From JALZHR01 sp036389695 (GTDB taxonomy: Bacteria > Acidobacteriota > Blastocatellia > Pyrinomonadales > Pyrinomonadaceae), in assembly GCA_036389695.1 (NCBI GenBank), contig DASVWG010000484.1, forward strand, positions 1 to 44,887: a DNA stretch of 44,887 bases, read 5' to 3'. The translations under genes were made by a program, and so were the position numbers. Shown here piece by piece: positions 9,042-15,548 of the stretch (position 1 is the stretch's first letter; each line of letters begins with the position of its first letter). Below the pieces are notes generated by a model. That model did no database searches, was not told where the DNA came from, and saw only the letters and a program-made list of their open reading frames with translations.

Positions 9042-9062
9042 TATTCGTTCAGTATACGAATA
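9042..9062. promoter_or_regulatory. Inverted repeat upstream of the hybrid kinase
   Basis: TATTCGT and ACGAATA form a 7-bp inverted repeat with a 7-nt spacer, just upstream of the ribosome site. It could be an operator or a small leader hairpin. There is no homologous site in the window. Confidence 0.3.
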
Positions 9063-9126
9063 TCCTTGCTCGTAAAATTAAATTATAACGGGAAGGGAAA
9101 CTTCTTCACAAGGAGTTTCTTTCAAC

Positions 9127-9273
9127 GCAGAAGCCCGCGCGTCAGCAAGGGCGGAAAAAGATTGATGATTTGAGATCTCAGATTTATGATTGGTCGTTTG
9201 CTAACGGCAAATCTAAAATCTAAAATCGACAATCTAAAATTGATTCCGCCCTTGCTCACGCGCGGGCTTCTGC
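9127..9273. repeat. Long palindromic element, second family, overlapping the EEP gene end
   Basis: The 30-bp arms 9127-9156 and 9244-9273 match at 29 of 30 positions; the arm begins GCAGAAGCCCGCGCGT. The core is an imperfect AT-rich inverted repeat of TCTAAAA-like units. The right arm supplies the last codons and the stop of the EEP gene. A solitary arm of the same family lies at 27461-27491. Confidence 0.85.
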
Positions 9274-10020
9274 CTCAATTCCAAACTCGCACAAAAGCGG
9301 AAAATGGTCGGAAGCCTGCGCCGCGACGGCGGGTTCTTTAATGACGCGGCAGGATTTTAAACGCGCGGAATATCTCGCCGGAACAAAAATATAATCGAGC
9401 CGGACATGCGGCTGCCAGACCGGAAACGTGTAGCCTTTGTCGTCCGCGTAAAGATGGCGAAAACCGTCCAGATAACCGGCGCTGAGCATCTCCTGAATCG
9501 TGTCACGGCGGATGTCGCGCCCCGAAATCCAGATCAAAGCGCGAATCCAGAGCGGCATCAGCGGCAGATTAAAAACCTCGTTCGGCGCGAGCGTGTTGAA
9601 ATCGCCGACGATGACGTGAAAACCGTCCTGATGTTTTTTAATGCTTTCGAGCAAAGCGCGGATTTCCGCGTGGCGCTGGCGCTCGCTCCATTTGGAAAAA
9701 CGCGCTTTCAGATGCAAGCCGAAAATCCGCAAATCCGTCTCCGCCAGATGTATCTCCAGAAACGAATGATGCGCGCCTCGCGGATGATGCCACTGGTGAT
9801 GAGTTACCCGCACGCGGCTGATAAATCCGACCGAATTTTTCTCGCGTGCGGCGCGGAAAGGCATCGCGCAAGTCTCGCTTAAGAATTCAATCACGCGCGG
9901 GTCGGATGCTTCCTGAAAAACGACGATGTCCGGCTCGATTTCGTTTATCACTGCGGCAAGCTGCGCCTGGCGCTCGCGCCCGCCGAACCGGATGTTGTAG
10001 CTTAAAAGTTTGAGCTTCAC
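9256..10020 (-). CDS. Endonuclease/exonuclease/phosphatase (EEP) family protein
   Basis: A 254-residue DNase I-fold hydrolase. Family motifs appear in order: LSYNIR (7-11), QEAS with the metal-binding Glu (E37), GLHLKA (about 101), GDFNT (139-143), LDYIFV and the terminal ASDHFPL with the catalytic His. Substrates of such enzymes range from DNA and lipids to phosphodiesters and cannot be specified here. There is no signal peptide. It starts with GTG at 10020, overlapping the nucleotidyltransferase stop by 4 bp (GTGA), so the two are translationally coupled. Its last residues (EAEARA) and stop codon lie in the right arm of a palindromic repeat, so the C-terminus has probably been reshaped by repeat insertion. 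Confidence 0.9.
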   Translation of the reverse strand: MKLKLLSYNIRFGGRERQAQLAAVINEIEPDIVVFQEASDPRVIEFLSETCAMPFRAAREKNSVGFISRVRVTHHQWHHPRGAHHSFLEIHLAETDLRIFGLHLKARFSKWSERQRHAEIRALLESIKKHQDGFHVIVGDFNTLAPNEVFNLPLMPLWIRALIWISGRDIRRDTIQEMLSAGYLDGFRHLYADDKGYTFPVWQPHVRLDYIFVPARYSARLKSCRVIKEPAVAAQASDHFPLLCEFGIEAEARA

Positions 10021-10520
10021 GCGGCTGGTTCTTCCTGCTCGACAATCATATGATACGGCTGACCGAGAATGACGTCGCGGACAAACATTATAAAATTCGC
10101 CGTCGCCTGGATATTGACCGGACGCCCGACCATTTCCTGCAATTCGACGCGCAGAGGATTCAGCGCGGGCGCAATGTCGGGGTCTTTATCGCCGAGCGGT
10201 TTCGTGTGCAGCGCGGGAATATAATAAGCGTCGTCCGTCCACAGCGCGCGCGCTTCCTCGCCGATTAAAGTCACGTCCAGATCGCTCGTCCCTTCGCCTT
10301 TCGCGTCAAACGGTCGCCCGTCTTCATAGCGCTCGTTGGTGACGACGCTGCCGCGCAGCGCGACGCCCGTGCCCGGCGGCAAACCGGCTTTCAATTTCTC
10401 GCAAAACTTTTCGTAGAGCTCGCGGTCGCCGTCAAAACCGAGCGTGATAATCCGCTCTAAAACTTCCTCGTCGTTTAATTCGGAAACGTCTTTTTCAATG
10501 ATTGAATCTTCAGCGTCCAT
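10017..10520 (-). CDS. Nucleotidyltransferase (Pol beta-like fold)
   Basis: A 167-residue protein when started at ATG 10520. It shows the nucleotidyltransferase pattern: an RGS motif (56-58) followed, about 20 residues on, by SDLDVTL (79-85) with two Asp of the metal site. The intervening loop (NERYEDGRPFDAKGEGT) is longer than in MNT-type minimal transferases. The frame extends upstream to 10604, but that part runs through the terminator hairpin of the next gene, so I reject it. Coupling to the EEP phosphoesterase by a 4-bp overlap suggests joint action, for example adding and removing a nucleotide group. That is an inference. Confidence 0.75.
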   Translation of the reverse strand: MDAEDSIIEKDVSELNDEEVLERIITLGFDGDRELYEKFCEKLKAGLPPGTGVALRGSVVTNERYEDGRPFDAKGEGTSDLDVTLIGEEARALWTDDAYYIPALHTKPLGDKDPDIAPALNPLRVELQEMVGRPVNIQATANFIMFVRDVILGQPYHMIVEQEEPAA

Positions 10521-10584
10521 AATTTGTTGTTCAAATATTTTAAGTTTAGGCTTTTCAATTTTTGAAATCAAAAATATTTCGGCG

Positions 10585-10616
10585 AATAAAAAGGAGCGCG
10601 ACATTTATCGCGCTCC
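10585..10616 (-). terminator. Intrinsic terminator of the Cys-rich gene pair
   Basis: Read on the minus strand, GGAGCGCGA and TCGCGCTCC form a perfect 9-bp stem with a 6-nt loop, followed by TTTTTATT. It lies 29 bp past the stop of the Cys-rich gene. Confidence 0.85.
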
Positions 10617-10644
10617 GCGTAAAAATCGAGTTAGCCGTTAAAGC

Positions 10645-11025
10645 TTAACTTTTGTGACAGCACGAGCCGCCTTTGCAGCAGTCCGCGCCCGGTTGACAGC
10701 AGTTTTCGCCGTCGCCGACGACTACCACGTTTTTCATATCAACGCTCGTCGTCGTTTGCGCCGTTTGCTGTTTCATCGGACACGAATCCTTGTCCTTTTT
10801 ACAGCACGCGCCGCCCATCGAGCATTCGCCGTCTTTACAGCAATCAGCCATGCCGCAGCACGAATCTTTATGTTCGGCTCGCGCTGCGCCGTTTTGCTTG
10901 TGCATCGCGCAATGCGACGCCGACATCTGCCCGTGATTCGTCGAATGATTATTGTAAGCGAAGACGACCGCCGCCAGTCCGAAAACCAGCACCGCCGCCA
11001 GCGCTATCAGGATTCTATTTCTCAT
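10645..11025 (-). CDS. Secreted or membrane-anchored Cys-rich, probably metal-binding protein
   Basis: A 126-residue protein starting at ATG 11025, eight bases after AAAGGAAA; an upstream TTG is less likely. An N-terminal hydrophobic segment (about 4-23) acts as signal peptide or anchor. The rest holds 15 Cys, mostly as CC pairs (SCCGM, DCCKDGEC, GACCKK, NCCQPG, DCCKG, SCCHKS), plus His/Met-rich SHCAMHK and CPMKQQ. This composition suggests binding of Cu+, Zn2+ or other soft metals in the cell envelope. I cannot name the family. It is the second gene of a pair with another Cys-containing exported protein and ends at a strong terminator. Confidence 0.75.
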   Translation of the reverse strand: MRNRILIALAAVLVFGLAAVVFAYNNHSTNHGQMSASHCAMHKQNGAARAEHKDSCCGMADCCKDGECSMGGACCKKDKDSCPMKQQTAQTTTSVDMKNVVVVGDGENCCQPGADCCKGGSCCHKS

Positions 11026-11118
11026 AATTTTTCCTTTCAAAATTTAGAAATTAAGCCTCAAGTATTGCCGAAACTTTTTTCGGTTTCGGCGTGAAAATAA
11101 ACGCTTCGGAACTTTTTT

Positions 11119-11535
11119 CTAAATTCTGAACACGCAGTTTTTCAAGTAAGTGCCGCCGCGATTGTGAACCGGCGGTCGGTAAACTTTCGGAGCTTTTATC
11201 GTATCCGCGACAAAAGAAAACTTCGGCGCGGCGATTTTTGCGGTCGTCGCCTGTATCGAAGCCTGCGGATTTTTTTCAATCTTCCGCGCTTTATCAAAAA
11301 CTTTCGGCAGAAAGCCGCAGCAGTCAAACGCGTGACTTTCCTTTTGAAACCTTGCCGCCTCCGGATTATCCGCAACGCTCGACTGCTTATCGCAATGACT
11401 CGTTTTAGCCAGCGGACAGCTATCGGCTTCCGACATTTGCGCCTTCATATTTTCGCAGCAAAACAAAAGCACAACGCCGCTCAGCCAGATGACCAGCACG
11501 CTCGCAATGATTCGCTGTGAAAAGGCAGGTTTCAT
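11119..11535 (-). CDS. Exported small Cys-containing protein of unknown function
   Basis: A 138-residue protein from ATG 11535. The N-terminal hydrophobic helix (about 9-26, ending LLFCC) is a signal or anchor. Seven Cys include a CC at the helix end, C-P-L-x5-H-C and F-D-C-C-G-F. The C-terminal half is basic and Pro-rich (KVYRPPVHNRGG). The DSCPL motif echoes DSCPM in the next gene, 93 bp downstream on the same strand, suggesting a functional pair, perhaps in metal handling. I do not recognise the family. There is no clear Shine-Dalgarno. Base composition is lower in GC than ychF nearby. Confidence 0.65.
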   Translation of the reverse strand: MKPAFSQRIIASVLVIWLSGVVLLFCCENMKAQMSEADSCPLAKTSHCDKQSSVADNPEAARFQKESHAFDCCGFLPKVFDKARKIEKNPQASIQATTAKIAAPKFSFVADTIKAPKVYRPPVHNRGGTYLKNCVFRI

Positions 11536-11638
11536 CAATCGTAAAATAACAGAAAAATGTTTTGCTGTCGAGTTTTTCTAAAATTAAATTCGACAGTTTA
11601 TAAACCGGACAATTCACTTTTCCGAAAAATCGAAAATA

Positions 11639-12742
11639 TCAGACGTTGAAACGGAAATTCACGACGTCGCCTTCGCGCATCACGTAATCTTTGCCTTCGA
11701 GCCGCGCCAAGCCCTGTTCTTTCGCGGCTTTTTCCGAGCCGACGCGCACCAGTTCGTCGTAGGAAATGATTTCGGCGCGAATAAATCCGCGCTCGATGTC
11801 CGTGTGAATCTCGCCCGCCGCCTGCGGCGCTTTAGTGCCAATCGGAATCGTCCACGCGCGAACTTCCTTTTCGCCCGCCGTCAGAAAGCTCATCAAGCCC
11901 AAAATTCGATAAGCCGATTTGATAAGATTATCGACGCCGCTCGACGTGACGCCGACGTCTTTTAAAAACTCGGCGCGTTCTTCCGCATCGAGCGCGACGA
12001 GCTCGGCTTCGAGCTTGGCGCAAATCACGACCGTCTCCGCGTTTTCCCGCGCCGCGTGTTCTTTCACGGCTTGCACGTGCGGATTTTCGGACGGGTTCAG
12101 CAAAGAATCTTCGTCAACGTTCGCCGCGTAAATCGTCGGTTTCGAGGTCAAAAGAAACCAGCTTTTGACAACGGCTTTTTCGTCGTCCGATAAATCGACG
12201 CTGCGCACGGGTCTGCCGTCTTCCAGCGCGGGCTGGATTTTATCCATAATTTCGAGTTCGCGTTTCGCTTCCTTGTCGCCGCTCGCTTTGGCGGCTCGCG
12301 CGGATTTTTCGCGGCGCTTTTCGATGCTTGCCAAATCAGCCAGCGCCAGCTCAATCTGAATCGTCTCGATGTCGCGAATCGGATTGACCGAGCCTTCGAC
12401 GTGGACGATATTTTCGTCTTCAAAACAGCGCACGACCTGAATCACGGCGTCGGTTTCGCGAATGTTGGCGAGAAACTGATTGCCCAAGCCCTCGCCTTTC
12501 GAAGCGCCGCGCACAAGTCCGGCAATATCGACAAATTCGACCGTCGCGGGCACAAGCCTTTGCGACTTATACATCTTTTCCAAAACGGCGAGGCGTTCGT
12601 CCGGCACGGCGACGACGCCGACGTTCGGCTCAATCGTGGCAAAAGGATAATTCGCCGCCAGCGCCGCTTCCTGCGCCGTCAGCGCGTTAAATAAAGTAGA
12701 TTTTCCAACGTTGGGCAGCCCAACGATTCCGGCTTGTAACAT
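11639..12742 (-). CDS. ychF: Ribosome-binding ATPase YchF (Obg-family)
   Basis: A 367-residue protein, the standard YchF length. It begins at once with the P-loop GLPNVGKSTLFNALT (8-22), followed by the DIAGLVRGASKGEGLGN switch II region (72-88). The G4 position reads YAANVDE rather than NKxD, the change that makes YchF prefer ATP over GTP. A coiled-coil insertion (about 135-165) and a C-terminal TGS domain ending YVMREGDVVNFRFNV complete the protein. YchF associates with ribosomes and influences stress responses. It diverges from a small lipoprotein gene across 121 bp containing a perfect 9-bp inverted repeat. Confidence 0.97.
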   Translation of the reverse strand: MLQAGIVGLPNVGKSTLFNALTAQEAALAANYPFATIEPNVGVVAVPDERLAVLEKMYKSQRLVPATVEFVDIAGLVRGASKGEGLGNQFLANIRETDAVIQVVRCFEDENIVHVEGSVNPIRDIETIQIELALADLASIEKRREKSARAAKASGDKEAKRELEIMDKIQPALEDGRPVRSVDLSDDEKAVVKSWFLLTSKPTIYAANVDEDSLLNPSENPHVQAVKEHAARENAETVVICAKLEAELVALDAEERAEFLKDVGVTSSGVDNLIKSAYRILGLMSFLTAGEKEVRAWTIPIGTKAPQAAGEIHTDIERGFIRAEIISYDELVRVGSEKAAKEQGLARLEGKDYVMREGDVVNFRFNV

Positions 12743-12769
12743 AAAAATTTAATTGTTAATGATAAATGG

Positions 12770-12792
12770 TTGAATATTTGTTCAATATTCAA
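12770..12792. promoter_or_regulatory. Inverted repeat between ychF and the divergent lipoprotein gene
   Basis: TTGAATATT and AATATTCAA form a perfect 9-bp inverted repeat with a 5-nt spacer, in the AT-rich space between the divergent starts. It could be an operator or hairpin. No cognate regulator is apparent. Confidence 0.35.
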
Positions 12793-12863
12793 AACGATTA
12801 TTGTAACCTTTAACCGTAATTTTGCGAAATCGGCAAATTGTGGCTTAATTTTGACGGAGAAAT

Positions 12864-13301
12864 ATGCACAAACGTTTCACTAAAATTTTACTTTTATTCG
12901 TCGCGCTGAATTTAGTTTTATCGTGTCGCAATAATATCGAACAGCGGCGTAAATTTATCAAGCCGATTCCGTTTGAAAAACAGAATTGGCTTGGCATAGA
13001 CAATGACGGAATCAGCGATGCGGAGACGCTCTGGAAATATCGCCCGGGAATGGCAAGATATTTAATTAATAAAGAAATTTTAATCGGCAAAAGCCGCGCC
13101 GAAATTATCGAAATGCTCGGTAAAGACGGTAATGACGGTTTTAATGAGAAAAGGGAAATCGAATATGAACTTGAACAAATCTGGATAAGGAATATAGACC
13201 CGGCGGCAATTGAACATTTAAAGATAAACTTTAACGGTGAAGATAAAGTCGAGAAGGCGGAAATAGAATTTCATAAAACAGGTGATTGGAGCGATTTTTA
13301 A
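12864..13301 (+). CDS. Small lipoprotein, function unknown
   Basis: A 145-residue protein with a clear lipoprotein signal (MHKRFTKILLLFVALNLVLSC, Cys 21), translated from an ATG seven bases after GGAGAA. The mature domain is about 120 residues, charged, with the sequence LIGKSRAEIIEMLGKDG near the middle. Such 'G-K-S-R-x-E-I-I-x-M-L-G' segments resemble BamE/SmpA-like repeats, which often form small outer-membrane lipoproteins; this is only a resemblance. The gene is noticeably AT-rich compared with the next two. It lies nine bases ahead of the large membrane protein gene and may share its transcript. Confidence 0.72.
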   Translation: MHKRFTKILLLFVALNLVLSCRNNIEQRRKFIKPIPFEKQNWLGIDNDGISDAETLWKYRPGMARYLINKEILIGKSRAEIIEMLGKDGNDGFNEKREIEYELEQIWIRNIDPAAIEHLKINFNGEDKVEKAEIEFHKTGDWSDF

Positions 13302-13310
13302 TCATATCTT

Positions 13311-15344
13311 ATGCTTCTTTCTTTAATTATACTTTTACTCATCACATTCAGCGGCTTGGCTTTGACGTATCTTTACGACGAAGACGCGCCGATGCTCGTG
13401 CGGCTCGGCGCGGGAAATGTCGTCGGCGCGGCGCTTTTTTCGCTGGCTGCGTTTGTGGTCTGCTGTTTTTTCGGGATGACGACGGCGACGGTTTTGCTTT
13501 CGCTGGCGCTTTCGCTTTTGCCTCTGGGCTTGTTCGGAAAGAAAGATTTTCGGGAAAAGTTTTCGACGAATTTCAGCCGCGCCGCGAAAAGTCTGGATAA
13601 TGCAAATTGGCAGAAAGTCGCGAGTTTTGTTTATTACGCGGCGCTTCTGCTGGTGCTTTATTTTTTCTTTGACCGCGCGATGATTGAGACGAAGGACGGG
13701 ATTTATACGGGCGGCTCGCAAAACTTAGGCGATTTGCCGTTTCATCTGGGCGCGATTTTTTCGTTTACCGAAGGCAATAATTTTCCGCCGGAAAATCCTT
13801 CGTTTGCGGGCGCGAAATTCACCTATCCGTTTATGGCGGATTTGATTACGGCTTGCCTGGTCAAGCTCGGCGCGGGCGTCCGCGCGGCGATGCTGGCGCA
13901 AAACGTGTTTCTGGGATTTTCGCTCGTCGTCGTGCTGGAAAGATTCGCCCGGAAGTTGACCGGCAGCCGTCTGGCTGGCAAACTGACGCCGCTGCTTTTA
14001 TTGTTTTGCGGCGGCGCGGGCTTTGTGATTTTTCTGCGCGATTACTGGCAGGACGGCAGGGGAATTTTTGAGTTTTTGTGGAATCTGGAAAAGGATTACA
14101 CGATTCGCCCCGAAGGCTTGCGCTGGGGAAACGCGCTGGTCGTGCTGTTTATCACGCAGCGCAGCCTGCTTTTAGGCTTGCCGATAACGCTGATTGTTTT
14201 GACGAAGCTTTGGGAGTTATTTTCAAGTGAAAATGTGAAAAAGTGGAAAAGTGAAAAAGCGGAAACCGTGTCCGAAGCTCAAACCACCTTTTTCACCTTT
14301 TCACCTTTTCACTTTTCCACTTTTTTCGTCGGTTTGCTCGCCGGAACTTTGCCTTTGATTCACGTTCACAGCCTCGCGGTTTTGTTTTTGGCGTGCGCGA
14401 TTTTATTCTTTTTTAGTCTGGATAAATGGAAGGAATGGATTGCCTTCGGCGCGGCGGTCGCGGTCATCGCCGTTCCCGAATTGATTTGGGTGATGACGGG
14501 CAGCGCGACGCGTCTGAGCGAATTTATCGGCTGGCATTTCGGCTGGTCTTCGGGCAGGGAAAATTATTTTGTCTTTTGGGCGAAAAATTTAGGACTGTTT
14601 ATACCGTTGCTGATTGTGGCGATTTTGGTGATTTTTAGAAGCGGTCAGCAATCAGCCGTCAGCGGTCAGCCGGAAGAAAGCGAAGGACGAATGACGAATG
14701 ACGAAGAACAAAGGACGAATAATCTTTTAATTTTTTACATTCCGTTCGCTTTGTGTTTCGTGATTCCGAATCTGGTGAAGCTCGCGCCGTGGGAATGGGA
14801 CAATATCAAGGTTTTGATTTACTGGTTTGTGGCGAGCGCGCCGCTTGTCGCGTGGCTTCTGGCTTGGGCTTGGGAAAAATCGCCCGGGTTTAAAATCGTT
14901 TCAATCGCGTGTTTGCTAATGCTGACTTTTTCGGGCGCGATAGACGTCTGGCGGGCGATTTCGGGGCAGATTAATTATCAGGTTTTCAGTCGTGATGCGG
15001 TGGCGATTGCCGCGCAAATCAAACAGAAGACCGCGCCGAACGCTTTATTTTTAAACGCGCCGACGTATAATTCCGCCGTCGTGCTGGCGGGCAGGCGCTC
15101 GTTGATGCGCTATTCGGGGCATCTTTCGTCTTACGGCATCGAATACGAGCCGCGCGAGGCGGAAGTCCGGCGCATCTACGAAGGCACGGCGCTGGCGGAC
15201 GCTTTTTTGAAAAAAAATAATATCGAGTATGTTTTAATCAGTCCGGAAGAAACGGGAAATTTGGATAAAGTCAACGAAGCATTTTTTGAAAAATATCCGA
15301 AAATTGCCGAAATCGGATTGTATAAAGTTTATAAAGTGAAATGA
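13311..15344 (+). CDS. Large polytopic membrane protein, possibly GT-C glycosyltransferase-like
   Basis: A 677-residue protein with about 12 or more hydrophobic helices and a C-terminal soluble part (about 560-677). The first large loop holds acidic NLGDLPFHLGAIFSF, comparable in place to the acidic loop of GT-C glycosyltransferases; the identification is tentative. Two loops between helices are encoded by repeats: the inverted heptamer-like array at 14227-14326 and the tandem heptamers at 14643-14719. The second gives the hydrophilic stretch SGQQSAVSGQPEESEGR. Both keep the frame, so the protein tolerates repeat insertions in loops. The next gene encodes an Agl23-like membrane protein, suggesting a shared role in envelope glycan or lipid-linked sugar metabolism. 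Confidence 0.72.
   Translation: MLLSLIILLLITFSGLALTYLYDEDAPMLVRLGAGNVVGAALFSLAAFVVCCFFGMTTATVLLSLALSLLPLGLFGKKDFREKFSTNFSRAAKSLDNANWQKVASFVYYAALLLVLYFFFDRAMIETKDGIYTGGSQNLGDLPFHLGAIFSFTEGNNFPPENPSFAGAKFTYPFMADLITACLVKLGAGVRAAMLAQNVFLGFSLVVVLERFARKLTGSRLAGKLTPLLLLFCGGAGFVIFLRDYWQDGRGIFEFLWNLEKDYTIRPEGLRWGNALVVLFITQRSLLLGLPITLIVLTKLWELFSSENVKKWKSEKAETVSEAQTTFFTFSPFHFSTFFVGLLAGTLPLIHVHSLAVLFLACAILFFFSLDKWKEWIAFGAAVAVIAVPELIWVMTGSATRLSEFIGWHFGWSSGRENYFVFWAKNLGLFIPLLIVAILVIFRSGQQSAVSGQPEESEGRMTNDEEQRTNNLLIFYIPFALCFVIPNLVKLAPWEWDNIKVLIYWFVASAPLVAWLLAWAWEKSPGFKIVSIACLLMLTFSGAIDVWRAISGQINYQVFSRDAVAIAAQIKQKTAPNALFLNAPTYNSAVVLAGRRSLMRYSGHLSSYGIEYEPREAEVRRIYEGTALADAFLKKNNIEYVLISPEETGNLDKVNEAFFEKYPKIAEIGLYKVYKVK
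14227..14326. repeat. Inverted GTGAAAA-type array inside a coding sequence
   Basis: Tandem variants of GTGAAAA and GTGGAAAA (14227-14259) face their inverted complements (TTTTCACC, TTTTCCAC; 14287-14326) across 27 nt. The element is in frame and encodes a Lys/Ser then Phe/Thr-rich loop between two membrane helices. Confidence 0.8.
14643..14719 (+). repeat. Two heptamer arrays inside a coding sequence
   Basis: Four units of the form NNTCAGC (14643-14670) and five units of the form NNACRAA (14685-14719, exactly 35 bp; GGACGAA and TGACGAA dominate) occur in direct tandem. They encode a hydrophilic loop. The second array matches the class at 15510-15544 and 28340-28374. Confidence 0.85.
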
Positions 15345-15431
15345 AGCACAAAGCAGACGACGCTCGGCGGTAATGGAGCGTTTCTTGTATAAAGCGAAAT
15401 GAGTTCAAAAAGGAAAAAGAAAAAGAGAGAA

Positions 15432-15544
15432 GAAATTCACGATTCGGACGCCGGAGAAATTCACTCGTCAGACGACGGCGAGAGAATTCACTGGTCGGAC
15501 AATGGCGAAGGACAACTGACAAAGGACAACGGACAAAGGACGAA
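15432..15544 (+). repeat. Three ~26-bp tandem repeats followed by a 35-bp heptamer array
   Basis: Three imperfect copies beginning GAAATTCAC or GAGAATTCAC (15432, 15456, 15482) are followed by five heptamers (15510-15544; GGACAAC, TGACAAA, GGACAAC, GGACAAA, GGACGAA). The last array contributes AAAGGA at 15534, nine bases before ATG 15549. If translation began at 15399 instead, this DNA would encode a 50-residue acidic/basic tail. Confidence 0.8.
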
Positions 15545-15548
15545 TACG

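Noticed and set aside
10521..10604. Upstream extension of the nucleotidyltransferase to 10604
   Set aside because: It would run through the strong minus-strand terminator at 10585-10616; ATG 10520 gives the expected domain.
14643..14719. Possible CRISPR array
   Set aside because: Units are 7 bp, directly adjacent and without unique spacers; no cas genes are present.
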